Source: an uncultured Nitrospira sp. (GTDB lineage: Bacteria; Nitrospirota; Nitrospiria; Nitrospirales; UBA8639). From it: a DNA stretch of 23,674 bases. Of this stretch, positions 17,148 through 23,674 are shown piece after piece. The position numbers and the translations under genes are program-made. The notes under the pieces were generated by a model. The model made no database searches. It was not told where the DNA came from and saw only the letters and a program-made list of their open reading frames with translations. The stretch covers positions 21,514-45,187 of the forward strand of contig CABVRQ010000030.1 in the NCBI GenBank assembly GCA_902500695.1, given 5' to 3'. Numbering within the stretch: the first letter of the stretch is position 1; the number at the start of each line of letters is the position of its first letter.

Positions 17148-17399
17148 ATGCGGGAAAAATTCATGGCTTCGCCATGTGATCCAGCTGAAACGGACTACTC
17201 CCATAGTAATCCTTGGCAAAACATTGATCGATTTTGGGAGAGATTGCCTAAGGTTCCAGAACCGGCTAGGACGGTCGTCCGAAGGTCCTTAGGGGTGAAT
17301 GAGACAAGTGTGCCAAAAATTTCAATCTTCAACGCTCAGGACGCCCACGAGACAAGGGTCCAACCACGCTGGAATGAGGTGGCTTCGCTGAATTTGTGA
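17148..17399 (+). CDS. Small hypothetical protein
   Basis: 83 residues, polar and without membrane segments, containing NPWQNIDRFWERLPKVPEPA and an Arg-rich VVRRSLG. The ATG is preceded by GTGGGAGGGAATCA, a strong ribosome binding site, which is the main support. A perfect inverted repeat sits just upstream. I recognise no family. It converges on the PII-like gene, ending about 65 bases from it. It could be a chance ORF. Confidence 0.4.
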   Translation: MREKFMASPCDPAETDYSHSNPWQNIDRFWERLPKVPEPARTVVRRSLGVNETSVPKISIFNAQDAHETRVQPRWNEVASLNL

Positions 17400-17465
17400 A
17401 AGGCAAAAAAGAGATACGTTCTCTTTTCCATGGTGATAGTGATTCTGTTTGGGGTGTAAGTGGTA

Positions 17466-17831
17466 TCAATCTTCGGGAATAGAGTAAGGAGTGGATATAA
17501 CAGGCTTGCTCAAGAGCAACATCCCACCCCCAGGATAGCCGATACGGGCTGTTTCATAGATGTACTCGAACAACGCTTCGGCTTCTGTCACCGAAACAAC
17601 AATATGAACCATTCTGACCAAAGTTGATTCGGGCAAACGGCCCTTTTTCGTGAAAGCTTCCCGAAGAGCAGCAATCCCTCGGCAGGAAACACTGTCCGCA
17701 CGAATAATGCCCTTCCCCTCACGCAACGTCCTGAGTAATACTCTGTCCGTGCCGTCATCCGGAAGAACACAAGTAATGATCTGACTAGGCTCAAGGGGCA
17801 TCAAATGATCGGAAACTTGTCCGGCGCTCAT
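17466..17831 (-). CDS. PII-like regulatory protein 2
   Basis: 121 residues with the ferredoxin-like layout of the PII superfamily: beta strand QIITCVLPDD, helix TDRVLLRTLRE, a strand/turn with the short VSCRGIAAL segment in place of a long T-loop, strand VRMVHIVVSV, helix TEAEALFEYIYETA and a GYPGGGMLLL block corresponding to the nucleotide-binding B-loop. The uridylylation tyrosine region of classical GlnB/GlnK is absent. PII-superfamily members usually form trimers that sense adenine nucleotides or a metabolite and act on a partner protein. The start overlaps the stop of the preceding gene by 4 bp (ATGA), indicating translational coupling. The partner is very likely the membrane protein encoded first in the operon. 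Confidence 0.75.
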   Translation of the reverse strand: MSAGQVSDHLMPLEPSQIITCVLPDDGTDRVLLRTLREGKGIIRADSVSCRGIAALREAFTKKGRLPESTLVRMVHIVVSVTEAEALFEYIYETARIGYPGGGMLLLSKPVISTPYSIPED

Positions 17832-18214
17832 GATCCTTCCAGGACTGACCCTTTATGTCGCAGTTGTTCCCTCACAGCCTCTGGAATATAGGTGGCGACC
17901 TTTTCCAATGGCGTGATGTATAAGAAACCTCTAGCTGGAGTATCAAACTGCCCGGCCTTAAAAATGTTACTAGCCACGATGTCGGTTTGTTCGGAAGAGA
18001 CCAAGACGCTGATGATATCCTTTGAGGCATCCACAGCAATCCCCAATACTCCCAACCGTTCGCGAATCCCTATTCCCCTGCCCTGGTGGACCAATACTCC
18101 CGTTGCCCCGGCATCTCGGGCAGCTTTCACAATCACGTCGGCATCACCTGATTGCACCACACAGGTAATCATGGCGACGTCCGTGAGATACGTCATGTTC
18201 GTACTCCTAATCAT
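17828..18214 (-). CDS. PII-like regulatory protein 1
   Basis: 128 residues, PII superfamily. Visible elements: strand VAMITCVVQSG, helix ADVIVKAARDAGATGVLVHQ, GRGIG as in the GRGxG entrance to the PII T-loop, but only a short IRERLGVLGIAV loop before strand DIISVLVSS, helix QTDIVASNIFKAG, and a final PARGFLYITPLEKVATYIPE segment. It is clearly different from the second PII-like protein, so this is not a simple recent duplication. It overlaps the upstream DUF1538 gene by 4 bp (stop/start ATGA) and the downstream PII-like gene by 4 bp. A role as a regulator of that membrane protein is inferred from the arrangement, as for GlnK-AmtB and SbtB-SbtA. An in-frame ATG seven codons... at MTYLTD is an alternative start. 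Confidence 0.8.
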   Translation of the reverse strand: MIRSTNMTYLTDVAMITCVVQSGDADVIVKAARDAGATGVLVHQGRGIGIRERLGVLGIAVDASKDIISVLVSSEQTDIVASNIFKAGQFDTPARGFLYITPLEKVATYIPEAVREQLRHKGSVLEGS

Positions 18215-20001
18215 ACGATGGATTGAACCTCCTCTAATTGTGAACCGACTTCCGGTTTAATAACCGCACGAGCTTGTGCCTTGACTTTGTATTCTGCCCA
18301 AAGACCGGTCATCAATACAGTGAGAATGGGACCGATGGAGGCCATGGCAAGAATGCCAAAGCCCTCCACAGCATGAGTGGCATTACCAAACCCCAATCCC
18401 ATGGCTAAGACCAGCGGAACGGTAATGGGTCCGGTGGTTACACCGGCACTATCCCAGGCCACGTTGACGAAGGTTTCACTGGAAACAATGGTGAGCACAA
18501 AGGCCAAGAGGTACCCGACTAGAACCAACCAGACTAACGGCAAATCAAAAATCAGTTTGGCTAAACCCGTGGCAATCCCGATCGCAACGCCCAGTGAAAC
18601 CGCCACAATCAACGTTTTTTTCTTGAAGACGCCATTGGTCAAATTTTCAGCCGTGGTACCCAGCGCGTTCAGGGCCGGTTCCGCTACGGTCGCCCCAAAG
18701 CCAAGACCCCAGGCAAAAACCAGTGCAAGAATCAACCCTATTGAATAGACATAAATAGGTGAGCTAGGCACCTCCGAGAGAGACATGAATGCAGCAGGAA
18801 CCAGGCTCCCCACGTTTCCTCCTAAATGGGAGAGTCCGTAGGTCAGTCCCAGATTAAAGATACACATGCCGATGATGGTAAGGGCAATTCCATACACAAT
18901 CTCACCTTTATTCGGGAGCGATTCTTTGAGTATGAACCTGAGGACCAAGAATAAAAACAAGACGAGTGGGAGGATGGCACGCACACCCAAAACAATTTCC
19001 ACACCGGGACTACGTTCATACCAGGCGGACGGAACGGCTTGAACCGCTCCTGAAGCGTGGTGGGTAGCCGCAATAATTTCGGCGGGCGTCACCGTGGAGG
19101 CAATGTAGAAAGCCAGCAGCAGTACGCCAATAATAGGGAAAATTGAGGCCAGAGTCACAATTCCGAAACCGGATAATCCTGAATCTCCTTTCCCGGCCGC
19201 CCCCGCAATGCCGATACCCAATGCCAGAACCAACGGCACAGTGACCGGCCCCGTTGTCACCGCACCGGCATCCCAGGCCAATCCCAGGACGTTGGTCAGA
19301 TCCGGGTCAGAGGCTCCATAGAGCGTCAAGGCGAGTACAGGAGCCAGGGCCCCATAAATAAACGGCTTGAGACTCCAGCCATATAAGAACCGCATGGTGC
19401 CGATAACCGCCGCTAAGCCCACACTGAATCCGATCACCAGCACAAGAGCCCCAGACCAGTGATTCAGGAGAGCGTACAGATAGGGGGCACGCTCAACCAC
19501 GACATTCTGGCCGGCCACTTTCAATGCGCCGATAGCCGGCTCGGCAAAGGTGACACCGATTCCAAGAAGAAGGGTGATACCTAATACCAATGGTAACGGT
19601 GATTTTTCGGGCAGGCGCTGGCCGATGATGGTGCCAAAAGGCATGAGTCCAAGCTTGAGACCCTCCATGAAAAACATTAATCCAACGATCACCGCAAACA
19701 AGCCACTCATGATCACCCAGGAGTCCTGGACCAGTTGGCGCAAAATCAAAATCTGGAACAACGCCAAATACAGCCCAAGGGGAATGACCGATTTGACCTG
19801 TTCCATGAATCGAACTGAGACATAGGGTCGAAGTAGCTTAAAAATTTCCTCAGCGGTGAGGTGTATACGAGGCAGTTGGCAGGAGAAGGGATGCCCCTGT
19901 GAATCCCGTTCCATAGTTGGATTCAAGGCATTGAAACTGAATACCTCGTATCCATGCCCCCGTGCACGTTGATAATCTCCGAATCGATAGGAATCTGACA
20001 T
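18211..20001 (-). CDS. DUF1538 membrane protein, duplicated domain
   Basis: About 596 residues. After a soluble N-terminus of some 65 residues come two homologous membrane halves. Each holds an AEPA motif, TFAEPAIGALK (151-161) and TVAEPALNALG (438-448), then AWDAGAVTTGPVTVPLVLA (242-260) matched by AWDSAGVTTGPITVPLVLA (515-533), then a GFGI...ASI.PI helix (278-296; 548-565). This is the internal duplication of DUF1538 proteins, predicted inner-membrane transporters or channels of unknown substrate. The conserved Asp, Thr-Thr-Gly-Pro and Glu-Pro motifs in both halves look like pore or ion-binding elements related by pseudo-symmetry. An ATG at 20001 is preferred over TTG 20010, though neither has a strong ribosome binding site. 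It is the first gene of a three-gene operon with two PII-like proteins. Confidence 0.9.
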   Translation of the reverse strand: MSDSYRFGDYQRARGHGYEVFSFNALNPTMERDSQGHPFSCQLPRIHLTAEEIFKLLRPYVSVRFMEQVKSVIPLGLYLALFQILILRQLVQDSWVIMSGLFAVIVGLMFFMEGLKLGLMPFGTIIGQRLPEKSPLPLVLGITLLLGIGVTFAEPAIGALKVAGQNVVVERAPYLYALLNHWSGALVLVIGFSVGLAAVIGTMRFLYGWSLKPFIYGALAPVLALTLYGASDPDLTNVLGLAWDAGAVTTGPVTVPLVLALGIGIAGAAGKGDSGLSGFGIVTLASIFPIIGVLLLAFYIASTVTPAEIIAATHHASGAVQAVPSAWYERSPGVEIVLGVRAILPLVLFLFLVLRFILKESLPNKGEIVYGIALTIIGMCIFNLGLTYGLSHLGGNVGSLVPAAFMSLSEVPSSPIYVYSIGLILALVFAWGLGFGATVAEPALNALGTTAENLTNGVFKKKTLIVAVSLGVAIGIATGLAKLIFDLPLVWLVLVGYLLAFVLTIVSSETFVNVAWDSAGVTTGPITVPLVLAMGLGFGNATHAVEGFGILAMASIGPILTVLMTGLWAEYKVKAQARAVIKPEVGSQLEEVQSIV

Positions 20002-20371
20002 GATTGGCAACTAGGTGGACCAGGATGGTTCTCGGGAGTATACCTTATCAAAATCTTTCCAGGAAAGAAGCAAGGGAGAGATGGCACTTCATTTTTTATC
20101 AGAATAAAAATAGAGGCAACTGTTACACTGAACCTGCCTTTTAAGACTACCACTGTCAGGATTAAGACTCCCGGGCAACAGATAAATGGAACCCAACCAT
20201 CGATAACAGGATAGCTTGACGTTCGACGGAGCTTGGGTCCGGATAGCTTCTCACCGGACCCCTGGCCTACACAGCCTCGTCTTTCTATTGAAAATGGCTT
20301 GAATCATCTGGCAAAGTTGGCGACTCTTCGGCATTTCAGGTGTTTCGATAAAAAATAAAGGATAGGTGAAA
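20002..20371. other. Divergent promoter region
   Basis: This gap separates the divergent DUF1538 operon and the hydrolase-MlaA gene and must carry both promoters. On the minus strand, TATACT about 40 bases before the DUF1538 ATG is a good -10 candidate without a clear -35 box. The plus side holds a perfect 8-bp hairpin at 20235-20261. No gene is seen. Confidence 0.35.
20235..20261. repeat. Perfect 8-bp hairpin
   Basis: GGGTCCGG (20235-20242) and CCGGACCC (20254-20261) with an 11-base loop, about 110 bases before the hydrolase-MlaA start. No T run follows. It may be a regulatory leader structure or the terminator remnant of a lost gene. Confidence 0.6.
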
Positions 20372-22657
20372 ATGAAAGGGATGTGCATGCGCAAGGTTGC
20401 TCAGCTTTCTTTGACAGTCATCATGGCATGGGGCTTGTCGGGAATCAGTCATGCCCAGGAGGCCATGTATGATTATCCGGACCTGAGTCCCTATGCGGCA
20501 ACTGTTGCGGAAACACCGATCGCCTTGAGGGCTGAGCTTCCAAAGAAAATCCCCGTGAAGGATTTTGAACTGAAGGTATTTCTGGATCATAAGGTCCCTG
20601 ACGTCCTCTGGTATGACGAGAAACTGCGATATTCCCTGCTCAGCCAGAAAGGTCCCGCCCCGTTAATCTTTGTCATCGCCGGGACTGGGGCCGGCTATAA
20701 TTCCGAAAAAATGAAGGTCCTGCAGCACGCCTTTTTTCAAGCCGGTTTCCATGTTCTGTCGCTGTCTTCCCCAACCCATCCGAATTTCATCGTCTCGGCC
20801 TCCAGCACGGGAATGCCCGGCCATCTCCTGGAAGATTCACAAGACTTGTATCGGGTCATGCGGTTGGCCTGGCTGGAACATCAAAGCGATGTTCAAGTCA
20901 CGGAATTTCATCTCACCGGGTACAGTCTGGGCGCAGCTCAGGCGGCCTTTGTATCAAAGCTGGATGAGGAACAGGGAGATTTTCATTTTAAAAAAGTGCT
21001 CATGATCAACCCGCCGGTCAGCTTGTATACCTCGACCTCGATCCTGGATGACATGTTGGCTAACAATATTCCCGGAGTCGCGGATACGTTTCCGGAGTTT
21101 TTTGACAAGGTGTTTCATGCGTTTTCGGAAGTGTATCGGAAGGGTGACTTCGTCAATTTCTCGGGAGATTTTTTGTATACCGCCTATCAGGATCGGCAAC
21201 CTGCCGATGCAGTGATGGCAGCGCTCATCGGGACTTCGTTCCGTCTTTCTTCAGCAAATATGATCTTTACGTCGGACGTTTTTACCAATTCCGGCTATAT
21301 CAAACCGAAAAATCTGGTCCTCTCTACAACCGATTCCTTGACCGACTACTATAAAGTGTCTGCTCGTGTGACATTTCTAGATTATTTCCGTGAGATGTTC
21401 TACCCGTTTTTCAAAATCAGATACCCCGAGCTCACCGAACAAAGCCTCATCGAAAACCTGAGCCTGGCCAGCCTGGAAGAGTATCTGAAGCATTCCACCA
21501 AAATCGGGTTATTACATAACGCGGATGATTTCATTCTGGGTGAGGGTGAACTGGATTATTTATTGTCGGTGTTTGGCCCCCGGGCTAAAATCTATCCACG
21601 AGGAGGGCATTGCGGAAATCTTGCGCATCATGCCACCCTGGCCTACATCGTTGAATACTTTAACCACCTCCAATCTCCCCAAATCCTCCAGAACAATCCA
21701 AAACCGGCTCCGGTCCTCGCCACTCCGGTAAGTTTCCGCGTGAAGGAGCCACCGCTAACGCAATCGGCTCCAGTCTCCAATGGCACACAAAGCCCTGATT
21801 ACGAAAACTATCCCGATCTTCGCGATCAACTCAATCGACAGTTTCTGGTCTTGGAACGAAGAATACAAGAGTCCCAAGATTCTCTTGAGGAGACAGCGGC
21901 AATGGCGGCTGCGTCTGAACCATCCCAGACAGATCCCACACTTCTCGTACCTAGCGGCGAGATTCCTGTTGCTGAAACGGGGATCATTGAACCAGCCCGG
22001 CGCCCGATTGAGGAGGTAGTGCATCCCGGGGAACGCTTTGTGATTGATGTCTATGATCCAATAGAAGGATTCAACCGGTCGATATACAAATTTAATGCGA
22101 AATTCGATGAATATGTGTTCCTACCTGTCGTCGAAGGATATGAAGCCGTCATGCCGGATTTTTTCGAGGATCGTCTTTCGAACTTTTTCTCGAACATCGC
22201 CGACCTTCGTAATTTGTTGAATTCCATTCTTCAACTTAAAGGGGAAGTCACGCTCAACACCCTGTCACGGATTTTGATCAATAGCACGTTCGGCCTCGGG
22301 GGATTCTTTGATCATGCCACTCCGTTAGGGATCCACCAACAGACAGAGGATTTCGGTCAAACGCTTGGACATTATGGTCTGAATCCCGGCCCCTACCTGG
22401 TCCTCCCCATTTTCGGACCGTCTTCTATTCGTGATACCACCGGCTTGCTGGTCGATTCGGCGGCCCGGTACTTTTACCTCTATACACCCGTGAATTTTGA
22501 CGACCACCTTGATCGAAGTTCCGCCGCAACCCTGGTGTGGGCCGTGGATGTACGCCACGACTTGCGCTTTCGCTACTACCAGACTGGCTCTCCTTTCGAG
22601 TATGATCTGGTCCGGTTCCTCCACACGAAAGTCCGCCAATTAGAAATCGAGAAGTAG
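20372..22657 (+). CDS. Alpha/beta hydrolase fused to MlaA (VacJ) domain
   Basis: 761 residues. A signal peptide (cut near SHAQ at 29) leads to an alpha/beta-hydrolase domain (about 80-435): oxyanion region VIAGTGAGY (101-109), nucleophile elbow GYSLG (Ser185), an acid candidate in NADDF (Asp385/386) and the histidine in RGGHCGN (His413). A linker with a helix (DLRDQLNRQFLVLERRIQES) and a Pro/Glu-rich stretch joins it to an MlaA domain (about 556-745): YDPIEGFNRSIYKFN, FFSNIADLRNLLNS, NSTFGLGGFFD, EDFGQTLGHYGLNPGPY and LPIFGPSSIRDT. MlaA removes misplaced phospholipid from the outer membrane and is normally an independent lipoprotein; here no lipobox is visible. The fusion implies a lipase or esterase working on lipid at the outer membrane. 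ATG 20372 is chosen (AAGGA upstream); GTG 20366 is in frame. No mlaBCDEF genes are adjacent. Confidence 0.9.
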   Translation: MKGMCMRKVAQLSLTVIMAWGLSGISHAQEAMYDYPDLSPYAATVAETPIALRAELPKKIPVKDFELKVFLDHKVPDVLWYDEKLRYSLLSQKGPAPLIFVIAGTGAGYNSEKMKVLQHAFFQAGFHVLSLSSPTHPNFIVSASSTGMPGHLLEDSQDLYRVMRLAWLEHQSDVQVTEFHLTGYSLGAAQAAFVSKLDEEQGDFHFKKVLMINPPVSLYTSTSILDDMLANNIPGVADTFPEFFDKVFHAFSEVYRKGDFVNFSGDFLYTAYQDRQPADAVMAALIGTSFRLSSANMIFTSDVFTNSGYIKPKNLVLSTTDSLTDYYKVSARVTFLDYFREMFYPFFKIRYPELTEQSLIENLSLASLEEYLKHSTKIGLLHNADDFILGEGELDYLLSVFGPRAKIYPRGGHCGNLAHHATLAYIVEYFNHLQSPQILQNNPKPAPVLATPVSFRVKEPPLTQSAPVSNGTQSPDYENYPDLRDQLNRQFLVLERRIQESQDSLEETAAMAAASEPSQTDPTLLVPSGEIPVAETGIIEPARRPIEEVVHPGERFVIDVYDPIEGFNRSIYKFNAKFDEYVFLPVVEGYEAVMPDFFEDRLSNFFSNIADLRNLLNSILQLKGEVTLNTLSRILINSTFGLGGFFDHATPLGIHQQTEDFGQTLGHYGLNPGPYLVLPIFGPSSIRDTTGLLVDSAARYFYLYTPVNFDDHLDRSSAATLVWAVDVRHDLRFRYYQTGSPFEYDLVRFLHTKVRQLEIEK

Positions 22658-22824
22658 ATAACCAGAAAGTTTCTTGCCGGCTTCTCCCATATGCGATGAT
22701 CATGCAACATTGGAGAGGCCGATGAGTAGACGACGCACCTAAGTCCATTCCCTATCCTGGGCTGACGTGCCCTTCTCGTGTCGACCAGCAAGCGACCATG
22801 CTCTGCATCGGTTGAAGGCACGAA

Positions 22825-22985
22825 GAGCCTGTCGGACTTAGGGGATCGAGAGCGAAAAAGCGGATGAGCGAGGCCAGATTTTGACGATTTCGCTGGCCCA
22901 TAGTGGGACTATGGTCCAAGAAAGCGGCGAAATATGGACCGCTTAGACACTTTTGCAGCCGATTCATCCTAAGTCCGACAGGCTC
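22825..22985. mobile_element. MITE-like element with 18-bp terminal inverted repeats
   Basis: GAGCCTGTCGGACTTAGG (22825-22842) is repeated as its exact reverse complement at 22968-22985, bounding 161 bases with no coding capacity. The centre contains a perfect hairpin CCATAGT-GGG-ACTATGG (22898-22914), so the element can fold extensively. This is the form of a miniature inverted-repeat element mobilised by a full-length transposon elsewhere. No clear target-site duplication is visible (left flank GCACGAA, right flank CTAGAAC). Confidence 0.8.
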
Positions 22986-23453
22986 CTAGAACAATTAGTC
23001 GCAACCGGTCCAGATTGGACCTCCCGGTAAGGAATGGACGTTCTCCTTGAAATATTTCGTCCATACGCCTTCAACGATATCCCTCCTCTTACCGCCAATG
23101 GTTCATTGGGTTTGTTCCGAAACATCTGACATCACCGACTCTCACCCCTCGATACGATCAACCATATCCGCCACAGGGATTCCCCTGGATTACATCCCGT
23201 ACTATGCATATGGGGAGTGTTGAATAATACTGATTCCCAAGAGCAAATTTGCTCACGGCGACACGACGTATCAAAACCCTCGGGTCGATTCAAAAAAGTT
23301 CGTCCTCTCCTGAGGCTTCTTGAAGGGAAGGGCACAGCCATTTTTCAACGGGGAGCGTACAACCCCCCACGTGAGCATGGGAAAATGGCGACCTGCCTGC
23401 GCGCGTGCGCGTCTAGCCGACTTCGGCGAAGGAGGCCCGGCGGAAGCAGGGAA

Positions 23454-23504
23454 CGCCGCTGGTCTGCCTGCCGGAACTCCGGCGGAGGCACGGCGGATTT
23501 TTTT
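23454..23504 (+). terminator. GC-rich hairpin with T run
   Basis: An inner stem GCCGG-AACT-CCGGC is extended by TGCCT pairing with AGGCA and further GC pairs, and is followed by a run of seven T (23498-23504). It has the shape of a strong intrinsic terminator, but no gene lies upstream on this strand. It ends a GC-rich, hairpin-prone block from about 23395 that looks like an intergenic repeat. Confidence 0.5.
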
Positions 23505-23674
23505 AACAAACCCGCATGGGTTCTGATGGTTAGATCCCGAATGGCCGACTCTCAACCTCCAGCCAGTTTCGCCTCCCTTCATCAGAAATATGCACTGAGC
23601 AGGCATTCAGGTCATTGAACTTCACCAGGATCATCTTCCTATCGTGATAATGACTCTCCCCTGAAGAATAGGAT

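Larger units (their letters stand above)
22658..23674. other. Gene-free end of window with repeats
   Basis: I see no supported gene. It holds the MITE-like element (22825-22985), a perfect hairpin GGTCCA-GAT-TGGACC (23007-23021) and a GC-rich hairpin block (about 23395-23504). A second partial copy of the MITE end, CCTAAGTCC, occurs at 22738-22746. Open frames through the GC-rich block arise from its composition. Confidence 0.5.

Noticed and set aside
22325..22821. Minus-strand open frames opposite the MlaA domain and its downstream gap.
   Set aside because: They are shadows of the fusion gene, with no motif and no ribosome binding site.
22825..22985. Interpretation of the inverted repeats as a transcription terminator of the MlaA gene.
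   Set aside because: The arms are 125 bases apart, start about 170 bases after the stop and have no T run; transposon ends explain them better.
23217..23618. Long overlapping open frames on both strands.
   Set aside because: They cross a GC-rich hairpin block, are Arg/Pro/Gly-rich by composition, and lack ribosome binding sites.
1..23674. CRISPR array or rRNA gene.
   Set aside because: I found no regularly spaced direct repeats and no rRNA-like sequence.

Overview
The window looks like chromosomal DNA of a Gram-negative bacterium of roughly balanced base composition. It encodes an outer-membrane beta-barrel protein, a DUF4136 lipoprotein, an MlaA (VacJ) lipid-transport domain and many secreted proteins. 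The mix (DUF5132, a DUF1538/PII-like operon, an alpha/beta hydrolase-MlaA fusion, an ABC1 kinase, many unassigned exported proteins) reminds me of Nitrospira-type Nitrospirota. That is an impression from gene content only; no rRNA or marker gene is present to confirm it.

Layout. 1-5.6 kb: a decayed DUF433/DUF5615 toxin-antitoxin locus, a small DUF5132 protein, a DUF4136 lipoprotein, an orphan outer-membrane barrel and a five-helix membrane protein with a C-terminal SGNH hydrolase domain, separated by long gene-poor gaps. 5.6-9.4 kb: a scar zone with at least two decayed IS3-family transposase fragments, a complete long-form threonine ammonia-lyase (ilvA), and a wrecked second copy of the hydrolase-MlaA gene. 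9.4-13.1 kb: an exported Ig-like protein followed by one of two related exported helical-repeat proteins; the second paralogue lies about 1 kb away in convergent orientation. 13.7-17.4 kb: an exported protein of unknown function, a UbiB/ABC1 kinase and a small ORF behind a perfect inverted repeat. 17.5-20 kb: a tightly overlapping operon of a duplicated DUF1538 membrane protein followed by two different PII-like proteins. 20.4-22.7 kb: an intact alpha/beta hydrolase-MlaA fusion. 22.7-23.7 kb: non-coding DNA with a 161-bp MITE-like element and a GC-rich hairpin ending in a T run.

The most interesting systems are (i) the DUF1538-PII-PII operon, which looks like a membrane transporter with two dedicated PII-type regulators; (ii) the hydrolase-MlaA fusion with its decayed paralogue, which suggests a lipid hydrolase coupled to outer-membrane phospholipid trafficking; and (iii) the pair of exported proteins built from about eight copies of a helix motif, P-x-[DHN]-V-[YF]. 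The window also shows heavy decay: a dead toxin-antitoxin locus, dead IS elements, a gutted paralogue and apparent gene relics between intact genes.
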